The translations under genes and the position numbers were made by a program. A stretch of DNA of 27,693 nt, from contig CAYXTC010000003.1 in assembly GCA_964468405.1 (NCBI GenBank), positions 1 to 27,693 on the forward strand, in the 5' to 3' direction. A model generated the notes under the pieces. That model worked only from the letters and a program-made list of their open reading frames with translations. It did no database searches and was not told the DNA's origin. The DNA comes from CAYXTC01 sp964468405 (GTDB taxonomy: Bacteria; Patescibacteriota; Minisyncoccia; Minisyncoccales; GWA2-38-27). Of the stretch, positions 13,681-20,856 are shown in pieces; position 1 is the first letter of the stretch, and every line of letters begins with the position of its first letter.

Positions 13681-14904
13681 TTAAAAGCCCTGCATCATGC
13701 TATACATAGGCTGGATCATAGAGATTACAAAAAACCCCACTGCTGCCCCGATAATAATCATTAAAACGGGCTCTATAATAGAAGAGATGTTTTCCGTTAT
13801 TCTGCTTACCTCTGACTCGTAGAACTCAGCCAACTTCTGAAGCATATCCCCGCTAGCCCCTGTTTCCTCGCCCACTGCCATCATCTGAATAACCAGAGAG
13901 GGATAAAGATGTTCGTACTTCCCTAAAACAGAAGAAAGCCGGGCTCCCTTTCTCACCTTCTGAGCAGAATCCAATATTGCTCTTTTATAGTAAATATTGC
14001 TCAGAGTGCCGGCCGTAATCTCCAAAGCCCTGACAATGGCTACCCCGGAATTAATCAAAGATCCCAGAGTTCTGGCAGTATAGGCGGCATTTGTCTTCCT
14101 GACCAAAGTCACCACTCCCGGAAACTTTAAAAACAGAAAAGAAGTAGTATTTTTCCCGGTAGAACTTTTCAGGAAAAGCCTTGCCAAAAACACAAATCCC
14201 ACCAGTAAAATAATAAGCAGGTACCAAAACTCTGCCATAAGGTTGCCAGTACCGATAACAAAACGGGTGGTTAAGGGAAGCTCAATGCCCAACTCGTCGA
14301 ATGTCTTGGCTAGTTTAGGGACGACAACAATCATCATTAAAATACCTATACCCACCATGGCAGTAACAATGACGGCAGGATATACCATGGCTCCCTTAAT
14401 CTTGGATCTCAACTCGTGGTCTCTTTCCATATGATGGGTTAGCACGCCCAGCACTTCTCCCAAATTCCCCGCCTCTTCTCCTACCTTAACCATATTTATA
14501 AAAAGGGTGGAGAAGACCTCCTGGTGAGAATTAAGGGCTTCGGAGAAACCGCTTCCCTTTACAATCTGACCGGAGATGTCTTTTAAAACCTTTTTAAACT
14601 TTTTATTATTAGTTTGCTCAGAGAGTGTGCTCAAAGCACGCGGCAAAGAAATGCCGGCAGAAATCATCACTTTCAAATTCCTGGCAAACATTATCTTGTC
14701 TTTCAGGGAAACTTTCCCCAAAAAGGGCATCAGAGAAGCAACCTTGCTTCTTGTTTTTGTCTTATGGGATATTTTTTCTGCTGAAATTAAAACCATGCCC
14801 TCGCTGCGAAGGGATTTGGCTAAACTTCTTTTGTCCGGCGCCTCAGAGGTGCCAGACCTGGAGTTTCCGTCTAGAGTTTTTGCAAGATAAGAATACCTGG
14901 GCAC
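13681..14904 (-). CDS. pilC: PilC, inner-membrane platform protein
   Basis: A 407-residue protein of normal PilC/GspF length with two T2SSF domains. The first (about residues 70-195) has FARNLKVMISAGISLPRAL and MVKVGEEAGNLGEVL; the second (about 270-400) has TARTLGSLINSGVAIVRALEI and MMAVGEETGASGDMLQKLAEFYE. Three membrane helices are at about 170-195, 222-243 and 378-398. PilC transmits PilB movement to the growing pilus. It lies 10 nt after pilB and 4 nt before the PilV-like gene. Confidence 0.96.
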   Translation of the reverse strand: MPRYSYLAKTLDGNSRSGTSEAPDKRSLAKSLRSEGMVLISAEKISHKTKTRSKVASLMPFLGKVSLKDKIMFARNLKVMISAGISLPRALSTLSEQTNNKKFKKVLKDISGQIVKGSGFSEALNSHQEVFSTLFINMVKVGEEAGNLGEVLGVLTHHMERDHELRSKIKGAMVYPAVIVTAMVGIGILMMIVVVPKLAKTFDELGIELPLTTRFVIGTGNLMAEFWYLLIILLVGFVFLARLFLKSSTGKNTTSFLFLKFPGVVTLVRKTNAAYTARTLGSLINSGVAIVRALEITAGTLSNIYYKRAILDSAQKVRKGARLSSVLGKYEHLYPSLVIQMMAVGEETGASGDMLQKLAEFYESEVSRITENISSIIEPVLMIIIGAAVGFFVISMIQPMYSMMQGF

Positions 14905-14914
14905 AATAAGATTT

Positions 14915-16663
14915 TTATTCTGATATCACTCTCAGAACCTCTTCAATAGAAGTAACCCCCTGGGCCGCTTTAATAAAGCCGTCCTCTACCATGGTCCTCA
15001 TTCCTTCTTTTTGGGCCTGTTTTTGGATTTGATCGGCAGTGGCAGATTTTGCTATTAATTCTTTTATGGTCTCTGTAACATTTAAGACCTCGTATATGCC
15101 AATTCTCCCTTTATAGCCTTCAGGGCATTCGCTGGATTTTTTGGGCTTGTAAAAGTCGATGCTTTTAAGGTCCTGGCTTTCTTTTATAACCTTTTCTCTT
15201 CTAAGGATATCTACAATTCTTTCCAAGTCGCAGTATTTGGACAAATTTTTCAAGTCTGAATCCTCCAGGCGGTATTTTTCTTTGCCAGAGCACAGTCTCC
15301 TCACCAATCTTTGGGCAATAATCATATTCAGAGTAGAAGAAATCAGAAATGGCTCAGCCTCCATATCAATCAACCGAGGGATGGCCCCCGAGGCGTTAGT
15401 AGTATGCAATGTCGAAAGAACAAGGTGGCCGGTAAGGGCGGCGTTAATTGCCAGACCTGCGGTTTCGTTGTCCCTGATTTCCCCTACCATTATCACATCA
15501 GGGTCCTGCCTAACTAAAGACCTCAGCCCCGAAGCAAAGTCCAGTCCTATAGAAGGCTTAACCTGGGTTTGATTAATTCTGGGCATCCTATACTCGATAG
15601 GATCTTCTACTGAGGAAATATTAACGGAGGGATCGTTTAATATTTCCATCATTGTATAAAGAGTGGTTGTTTTACCAGACCCTGTAGGCCCTGTAACTAG
15701 CATCATTCCTACCGGCTTTTTCAGGTTCTGCTGGACATACTCTAGGGCCTCCCCGCGAAAGCCAAGTTCTTCAAGAGAAAAGGTTTTGGCGGTTTCGGGC
15801 AACAGTCTCATAACAATCTTTTCCCCGTCGTATACAGGCAAGATAGAAACACGCACTGAATATTTATACTCTTCCGTTTCCACTTTGAATCTGCCGTCTT
15901 GAGGAAGACGGTGTTCGTCTAACTTTAAATCGGCAAGCACTTTTATTCTGGCCACAATTCCAGAACTCACAGACTTGGGCAAAACCATGGCGTCGTGCAG
16001 TATTCCGTCTATCCTGTAGCGGACAACAACCTCTTTTTCTGTAGGCTCTATATGAATATCAGAAGCCCGTTGCAAAATAGCGTGTTTAATTAAAGTATCA
16101 ACAATTCTAATAACAGGGATTTCTTCTGCTGCTTTCCTTAAATCCTCTCCTTCTTCTTTCTTGCCTCTTTTCTTTACTGTTTTTACTCCTCCGGCTTCTT
16201 CTTTGATAATCTCTCCGAATTCTGCTTCCAAGGTCTCTTGATACTGTTTAAGAGCATTTTTTATACTCTTTTCCGTAGTAAGACGAGGCAGAATTTTCAG
16301 GCCTGCCTTTTTTTTGATAAACTCTATTGTTCTCAGATCCTCCGGGTCGATCATAGCCACCTCCAGTTTTTTCCCGTCTTTATTAAAGGCAATTATGTTA
16401 TGCCTCCGGGCAATGGGTTCTGGGATTATTTTTAAGACCTCAGAAGGAATGTCTCTCTTTTCCAAGTCAACAAAAGGTATGCCTAAGATATAGGCTTTTA
16501 GTTCGGTCAGTTTTTCTCTGCTGATAACTCCTTCTGCAACCAAGATATCATCCACCTGCTTTCTTGTTTTTTTTGCTTTTTTTAAAGCCTTATTAAACTC
16601 TTTTTTATTAACTAAATTAGAGTCTAAAAGAAAGGCCTCTAGTCTTTCCGGCTCAACTTTCAT
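14915..16663 (-). CDS. pilB: PilB/GspE pilus assembly ATPase
   Basis: A 582-residue protein. The N-terminal GSPII_E domain (about residues 1-140) is followed by the hexameric ATPase domain: Walker A GPTGSGKT (325-332), Asp box EDPIEY (353-358), Walker B DPDVIMVGEIRD (387-398) and His box TGHLVLSTLHTT (411-422). It powers pilus extension at the cytoplasmic face of PilC. The C-terminal region keeps RLVRRLC and CPEGYKGRIGIYEVL, but only one cysteine remains at each end of the usual tetracysteine zinc motif, so the zinc site appears lost. It lies 7 nt after the receiver gene and 10 nt before pilC. No pilT retraction ATPase is in the window. Confidence 0.96.
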   Translation of the reverse strand: MKVEPERLEAFLLDSNLVNKKEFNKALKKAKKTRKQVDDILVAEGVISREKLTELKAYILGIPFVDLEKRDIPSEVLKIIPEPIARRHNIIAFNKDGKKLEVAMIDPEDLRTIEFIKKKAGLKILPRLTTEKSIKNALKQYQETLEAEFGEIIKEEAGGVKTVKKRGKKEEGEDLRKAAEEIPVIRIVDTLIKHAILQRASDIHIEPTEKEVVVRYRIDGILHDAMVLPKSVSSGIVARIKVLADLKLDEHRLPQDGRFKVETEEYKYSVRVSILPVYDGEKIVMRLLPETAKTFSLEELGFRGEALEYVQQNLKKPVGMMLVTGPTGSGKTTTLYTMMEILNDPSVNISSVEDPIEYRMPRINQTQVKPSIGLDFASGLRSLVRQDPDVIMVGEIRDNETAGLAINAALTGHLVLSTLHTTNASGAIPRLIDMEAEPFLISSTLNMIIAQRLVRRLCSGKEKYRLEDSDLKNLSKYCDLERIVDILRREKVIKESQDLKSIDFYKPKKSSECPEGYKGRIGIYEVLNVTETIKELIAKSATADQIQKQAQKEGMRTMVEDGFIKAAQGVTSIEEVLRVISE

Positions 16664-16670
16664 ATTGCTT

Positions 16671-17036
16671 TTATTGAACGTTCTTTTTTATTTTCTCCAT
16701 TATTTCTTCGAGACGATAATTGGTCTTGACCAAAAAGGTAGCAGCGCCCAAGTTGATGGCCTTTTCTACATCGCTCGGGCTTTCAAGGTTGGTAAGGATA
16801 AGAACAGGGATATCTTTTGTCTGGTCGTCTCTTTTCAGATCCTTCAGTACCTCAAAGCCGTCTTTTTGGGGCAAAATCAAATCAAGAAGAACAAGGTCTG
16901 GTTTTTCGCTCTTTGCCAGGCGGAGACCGGCCTCTCCGTCAAGAGCGCTAATCACTTCGTATCCTTCTTTCCTTAAAAGATCCCCGAATGTTTTTTGAAG
17001 CGACTGCTCGTCTTCTACGAATAATATTTTGGGCAT
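16671..17036 (-). CDS. Single-domain CheY-like response regulator
   Basis: A 121-residue receiver domain with no output domain. The acidic pocket is Glu8/Asp9, the phosphoacceptor is Asp52 (LVLLDLILP), the switch Thr is in LILTN and the conserved Lys is in FLVKT. It lies between the histidine kinase upstream (49 nt away) and pilB (7 nt downstream), so it is the likely cognate partner of that kinase and may act by protein contact on the pilus motor, in the manner of PilG/PilH. Partner and target are inferred from position only. Confidence 0.9.
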   Translation of the reverse strand: MPKILFVEDEQSLQKTFGDLLRKEGYEVISALDGEAGLRLAKSEKPDLVLLDLILPQKDGFEVLKDLKRDDQTKDIPVLILTNLESPSDVEKAINLGAATFLVKTNYRLEEIMEKIKKNVQ

Positions 17037-17042
17037 TTTTTA

Positions 17043-17083
17043 TTAAAGCAGATCAACCCTGATTAAGATTTTTCCTGCTTTAA
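17043..17083. repeat. Inverted repeat between kinase and receiver genes
   Basis: TTAAAGCAG (17043-17051) and CTGCTTTAA (17075-17083) form a 9-bp stem with a 23-nt loop. The minus-strand RNA would fold just before the receiver start codon at 17036. No T-run follows, so it is not a typical terminator; it could be an mRNA processing or stability element. Confidence 0.55.
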
Positions 17084-17085
17084 TG

Positions 17086-18033
17086 TTATTTATGTTTTAT
17101 AGGCAAGGTAACAAAAAAACTTGTTCCTTTGCCTTCTTCTGATTCAAACCATATTTTCCCTCCGGCTTTTTCCACGATAGATTTAACTACATAAAGGCCC
17201 AGTCCGCTCCCCCGAGTTTTGCGTTTGTTTGCATTTTTGGCCCGGAAAAACTTCTGAAAGATGTGTTTTTTTTCCTCTTCCGGAATACCCATGCCCTTGT
17301 CCCGCACAACCAAGAGGTTATGATTTTTGTCTTTCTTCTTTAAATATATTTTGATTTCGCCTCTTTCTTTAGAATAGCGGATGGCGTTATCAATAAGGTT
17401 TTCCATAACAAGTTTAAGCTGGGAAATATCCATAAAAGCCTTAGGAAGATTGGGCTCTGCTACTAATTCTAATCGGACATTGGAAGCTTCGGCAAAAACC
17501 TTAAAGCGGGCAATCAAATTTTCCACCATTTCTCTTAAATTAATCTCTTTCTTTATATCCGGCAAAGATCCCCTCTCTAGGCGGGAAACCACCAAAAGAT
17601 CGTCAACCAACTCCACCATCCTTGCTACATTCTCTTGTAGATTATTGAAATATTCTTCCTTTTTTTCCCTGGAAAGTTCTATCTTTTCAATGCCTAAAAA
17701 TTCAATCCCCCATTTAAGATTCGTTAGAGGGGCGCGCAGTTGGTGAGAAGCAATGTTGACAAATTCTGATTTCATCCTGGAGGCCTCTACCACCCTCTCA
17801 AAAGTTCTAGTAATGGTAAAGGATATTATCAGCAGGACAATTGTTATGGCAGCATCAATTAAAAAAACAAGGGCGGGCTCTGCAATAAAGCGTATCCCGA
17901 CTAAATAAGAGATAGTGACTGTAAAGATTATAATAAACCCCATCACTGTAAATAAAAACTGGGGGCATTGCCAGAGAGGGATGCCGTAATCCCGGCATTC
18001 AGAAAAAATATTTATCTTTTCCTTAATATTCAT
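17086..18033 (-). CDS. Membrane sensor histidine kinase heading the pilus cluster
   Basis: A 315-residue protein. Two membrane helices at about residues 26-48 and 53-75 are separated by only about four residues, so there is no extracellular sensor domain; a Cys/Trp motif (CRDYGIPLWQCPQF, residues 13-26) precedes the first. The kinase core is complete: H-box FVNIASHQLRAPLTNLKW (His97), N-box NLIDNAIRYS, G1 VRDKGMGIPEEE, F-box and G2 GSGLGLYVVKSIVEKAGG. It may sense a membrane or cytoplasmic cue. It is the first gene of the 11-kb pilus cluster and is followed by the receiver. An extended -10 promoter ends 12 nt before the ATG, giving a leader of about 5 nt without Shine-Dalgarno. Confidence 0.93.
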   Translation of the reverse strand: MNIKEKINIFSECRDYGIPLWQCPQFLFTVMGFIIIFTVTISYLVGIRFIAEPALVFLIDAAITIVLLIISFTITRTFERVVEASRMKSEFVNIASHQLRAPLTNLKWGIEFLGIEKIELSREKKEEYFNNLQENVARMVELVDDLLVVSRLERGSLPDIKKEINLREMVENLIARFKVFAEASNVRLELVAEPNLPKAFMDISQLKLVMENLIDNAIRYSKERGEIKIYLKKKDKNHNLLVVRDKGMGIPEEEKKHIFQKFFRAKNANKRKTRGSGLGLYVVKSIVEKAGGKIWFESEEGKGTSFFVTLPIKHK

Positions 18034-18044
18034 ATGCTTTTGTT

Positions 18045-18053
18045 ATTATAACA
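18045..18053 (-). promoter_or_regulatory. Extended -10 promoter of the pilus cluster
   Basis: Minus strand TGT-TATAAT (18053-18045), the same nine bases as before pilM. No good -35 at the right spacing; a TTGAAC lies 14 nt upstream of the hexamer. ATG at 18033. Confidence 0.55.
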
Positions 18054-18079
18054 CAGACCCCTGAGTTCAAAAACACAGA

Positions 18080-18108
18080 TTGACCGGCAACCGATTAAAT
18101 GCTATATT
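18080..18108 (+). promoter_or_regulatory. Promoter of the tRNA-Pro/tRNA-Gly/112-aa unit
   Basis: TTGACC (18080-18085), 17-nt spacer ending TGC, TATATT (18103-18108), extended -10. Start near 18115, about 39 nt before tRNA-Pro. Divergent from the kinase promoter. Confidence 0.8.
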
Positions 18109-18153
18109 TTATTATAGCCTAAGACCCTTAAAAGAAGAAAGAACCCGGCCAAA

Positions 18154-18224
18154 CGGAGAATAGTGTAATGGCAGCACGAGTCCTTTGGGAGGATTTAGTC
18201 CGGGTTCGAATCCCGGTTCTCCGA
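18154..18224 (+). tRNA. tRNA-Pro(TGG)
   Basis: Acceptor CGGAGAA/TTCTCCG (C1-G72 as usual for Pro), anticodon stem AGTCC/GGATT with loop TTTGGGA, anticodon TGG, T-arm CCGGG-TTCGAAT-CCCGG, discriminator A, no encoded CCA. Two nucleotides separate it from tRNA-Gly. Confidence 0.93.
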
Positions 18225-18226
18225 AT

Positions 18227-18297
18227 GCGGGTGTAGCTCAATGGTAGAGCCTTAGGTTTCCAACCTAATTATGAGGGTTCGATTCCCTTCACCCGCT
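18227..18297 (+). tRNA. tRNA-Gly(TCC)
   Basis: Acceptor GCGGGTG/CACCCGC, D-arm GCTCAATGGTAGAGC, anticodon stem TTAGG/CCTAA with loop TTTCCAA, anticodon TCC, T-loop TTCGATT, discriminator T, no encoded CCA. The next gene's ATG is 8 nt past its 3' end. Confidence 0.96.
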
Positions 18298-18305
18298 CCG
18301 AAAAT

Positions 18306-18644
18306 ATGGCAAAAAAAGTAAAAAAATATATTTTCCCAGGATTGACTCTTTCTGCTTCTTTGTATGTATCCTCTCTTTTGGCGGTAGGAGTAATTATAGG
18401 TTATGCTGCCACTGAAATATTCTTTAGGCGATATTACGAAACCGGCAGAGTAAAGAGTTTGGTTCTAAAAATAGGGAAATGGAGGCTCCACGTTCACCAT
18501 TGGGTCTCTGGTGCTCTTGTTATGGGAGGACTTGCTATTGTTTTTTCTTTGTCTTTTTTCTCTTTAGGAGTAATTGGAGGAATAATCTTCCACGATTTGT
18601 ACAAAGACAAAACCTGGCATCAGGTCCTGTATAAACAAGAATAA
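18306..18644 (+). CDS. His-rich membrane protein cotranscribed with tRNAs
   Basis: A 112-residue protein with three hydrophobic helices at about residues 10-35, 66-85 and 86-95. Between and after them are clustered histidines: RLHVHHWVSG (about 60-69) and FHDLYKDKTWH (about 95-105). Such HxHH plus HD...WH spacing suggests metal or heme coordination at the membrane face, but I do not recognise a characterised family. It starts 8 nt after tRNA-Gly, has no Shine-Dalgarno and no separate promoter, so it is read from the tRNA promoter at 18080. A strong terminator begins right after its stop. Confidence 0.75.
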   Translation: MAKKVKKYIFPGLTLSASLYVSSLLAVGVIIGYAATEIFFRRYYETGRVKSLVLKIGKWRLHVHHWVSGALVMGGLAIVFSLSFFSLGVIGGIIFHDLYKDKTWHQVLYKQE

Positions 18645-18674
18645 AACACCCCGCTAACAAGCGGGGCGTTTTTT
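18645..18674. terminator. Bidirectional rho-independent terminator
   Basis: AACACCCCGC/GCGGGGCGTT with loop TAACAA and one A-C mismatch, followed by TTTTTT on the plus strand. On the minus strand AAAAAACG precedes the stem and TTTTATTC follows, so it can also end rny transcripts, whose stop codon overlaps the T-run. Confidence 0.88.
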
Positions 18675-20202
18675 ATCTGGCATATTCGATTGCCCGGTTC
18701 TCTCTGATCACTACCACCTTTATTTCCCCCGGATATTTTAGTTCCTCTTGAACCTGCCTGGCTATTTCTTTAGCCACCTTCTTCGCTTTATAATCATCAA
18801 TCTCTTCGGGCTTTACAAATACCCTTATCTCTCTCCCCGCCTGAATGGCATAAGCTTTCTCTACGCCTGGAAAATTGGCGGCAATATTCTCCAATTCCGA
18901 TAATCTCCTTAAATAGTTCTCAAGGCTGTCTTTTCTGGCACCTGGCCTGGCTCCTGAAATCTGGTCTGCTGTCTGAATAATAATGGATTCCAACGTCTCG
19001 TAAGGATATTCCTCGTGATGAGATTTCATAGCGTCTATTACTTCCTGTTCTAGACCGAATTTTTCCAGTATTTTAATGCCGATATTCACATGCGAACCTT
19101 CAATCTGATGATCAACTGCCTTTCCAATGTCGTGCAAAAGACCCGCTTTCCGGGCTACTTTGGCGTCAGCCCCTATTTCTTCTGCTATGGCCCCTGCCAA
19201 ATGGGAGACCTCAATGGAGTGAAGAAGCACGTTCTGGCCGTAACTGGTCCTGAATTTTAGCCTTCCTAATAGTTGAATAATCTTGGGGTCAAGATTTATA
19301 ATCCCGGTGTCGTAAATCGCCTTTTCTCCCGCCTTCTTTATTTCCGAGGCAATTTCGTTCTTTACGTTTTCCACAGTCTCTTCAATGCGGGCAGGCTGTA
19401 TCCTCCCGTCTCTGACCAATCTCTCCAAGGCCTCTTTGGCAATATGGCGCCTTACAGGATCAAACCCTGAAATAGTTACGGCTTCCGGAGTGTCGTCAAT
19501 TATTATCTCAACGCCCGTTAGTTTCTCCAATGTTTTAATATTCCTTCCCTCTTTGCCAATAACTCTCCCTTTTATCTCATCTGAAGGAAGATTAACATTT
19601 GTGGTGGTAATTTCCTGGGTTTGGGATAGCCCATACTTCTGAATAGCCTGGGCAATTATCTCTCTTGCCTTTTTCTCATAATTCTCTAATCCTTCCGCTT
19701 CCAGCCTTTTCATTTTATCCAACAAATCTTTCTTATACTCATCCTCTAGGTTCTTTAAAAGAGCATCTTTAGCCTCTTTCTTGCTCATCTCTGCCACTTT
19801 TTCTAACTTTTGGGTGGCTTTTTCCCTTAAGTCTTCTGCTTCTTTTTTTATCCTTTTAACCCCTGCTATTTTGCTACTAAGAGCCTTCTCTGTCTCTTCT
19901 AACTTAGAGGCCTTGTCTGACAAAGCGTTCTCCCTCTTCAGGAGAAGCTGCTCATTTTCAAACAGGGCCTTACTCCTTTGCTCTGTCTCCTTTTTGGCTT
20001 TTTCCAGAATACGCCTTGCTCTCTCCTGGGCCTTTCTAGTTAATTCTTCTGCCTCTTTTTTGACTTGTAATATCCTTTTGTGAAGTTTTGCCTCAATTGT
20101 GTTGGCCTGCTTTTTAGCAATGGACTGCCTGGCAAAATATCCAAGAACAGAACCTGCGATCAAGGCGCCAAATGCGATTATGAGGATTATTAGGTTTGTC
20201 AT
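18673..20202 (-). CDS. rny: Ribonuclease Y
   Basis: A 509-residue protein of normal RNase Y length. Order: N-terminal membrane helix (about residues 3-24), long coiled coil (about 30-185), KH domain with GRVIGKEGRNIKTLEKLTGVEIIIDD (about 212-237) and HD domain with NVLLHSIEVSHLAG (His328) and LLHDIGKAVD (His357-Asp358). It is a membrane-anchored endoribonuclease that starts mRNA decay and can organise a degradosome, replacing RNase E. The gene follows clpP after a moderate hairpin terminator and ends in the bidirectional terminator. The first ATG of the frame at 20202 gives the expected anchor. Confidence 0.97.
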   Translation of the reverse strand: MTNLIILIIAFGALIAGSVLGYFARQSIAKKQANTIEAKLHKRILQVKKEAEELTRKAQERARRILEKAKKETEQRSKALFENEQLLLKRENALSDKASKLEETEKALSSKIAGVKRIKKEAEDLREKATQKLEKVAEMSKKEAKDALLKNLEDEYKKDLLDKMKRLEAEGLENYEKKAREIIAQAIQKYGLSQTQEITTTNVNLPSDEIKGRVIGKEGRNIKTLEKLTGVEIIIDDTPEAVTISGFDPVRRHIAKEALERLVRDGRIQPARIEETVENVKNEIASEIKKAGEKAIYDTGIINLDPKIIQLLGRLKFRTSYGQNVLLHSIEVSHLAGAIAEEIGADAKVARKAGLLHDIGKAVDHQIEGSHVNIGIKILEKFGLEQEVIDAMKSHHEEYPYETLESIIIQTADQISGARPGARKDSLENYLRRLSELENIAANFPGVEKAYAIQAGREIRVFVKPEEIDDYKAKKVAKEIARQVQEELKYPGEIKVVVIRENRAIEYAR

Positions 20203-20211
20203 ATTTTTTTA

Positions 20212-20241
20212 TCAAAACCCGCCGTTCCGGTAAAGAGCGGC
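20212..20241 (-). terminator. Moderate hairpin terminator after clpP
   Basis: In minus-strand RNA GCCGCUCU (20241-20234) pairs with GGAACGGC (20228-20221) with one C-A mismatch, loop UUACC, followed by GGGUUUUGAU. The T-run is short, so read-through into rny is likely. Confidence 0.45.
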
Positions 20242-20270
20242 CTTTAAAAGAAGGGTGATTTTAGTAGATT

Positions 20271-20852
20271 TTACTTCCCCTTGATTACTTCGTCGATTAT
20301 GCCGTAATTTTTAGCCTCACTGGCGGTAAGGTAAAAATCTCTGTCTGTGTCTTTTTCTATCTTAGACAAAGGTTGCCCTGTGTGCTCTGCTAGAATTTTA
20401 TTCAACTTGTTCTTAATCTTAATGATCTGCTTGGCTGTAATCTCTACTTCTACTGCCTGGCCCGTTGCCCCGCCTGCTACTTGGTGAAGAAGAACTTCGG
20501 TGTTAGGGAGAGCGAATCTCTTCTTTTTAGCCCCAGATGCCAGCAATACGGCTCCCATGGAGCCCGCTAGTCCAAAACAAATGGTAGCAACCGGCGCTTT
20601 TACATACTGCATAGTGTCGTAAATAGCCAGCCCCGCTGTCACCGATCCTCCGGGGCTGTTGATGTATAACTGGATATCTTTCTTTGGGTCTTTGCTCGTT
20701 AAAAACAGCATCTGGGCAATAACAGAATTGGCCAGGTTGTCAGTAATAGTTCCTGACAAGAAAATAATCCTTTCTTTTAAAAGCCGTGAATATATGTCGT
20801 ATACTCTTTCTCCGGTTTTTGTTTTTTCCAAAACAGTGGGTATTAAATTCAT
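20271..20852 (-). CDS. clpP: ATP-dependent Clp protease proteolytic subunit
   Basis: 193 residues from the ATG at 20852 (MNLIPTVLEKTKTGERVYDI), the normal ClpP length and N-terminus; an in-frame TTG at 20873 would overlap tig and is unlikely. The catalytic triad is Ser98 (GLAGSMGAVLLASG), His123 (VLLHQVAGG) and Asp172 (TDRDFYLT). It forms the tetradecameric chamber fed by ClpX or ClpC. It starts 4 nt after the tig stop, the classic tig-clpP arrangement; clpX is not adjacent, as rny follows instead. The AAGG in the tig stop region can act as its ribosome-binding site. Confidence 0.97.
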   Translation of the reverse strand: MNLIPTVLEKTKTGERVYDIYSRLLKERIIFLSGTITDNLANSVIAQMLFLTSKDPKKDIQLYINSPGGSVTAGLAIYDTMQYVKAPVATICFGLAGSMGAVLLASGAKKKRFALPNTEVLLHQVAGGATGQAVEVEITAKQIIKIKNKLNKILAEHTGQPLSKIEKDTDRDFYLTASEAKNYGIIDEVIKGK

Positions 20853-20856
20853 GACC

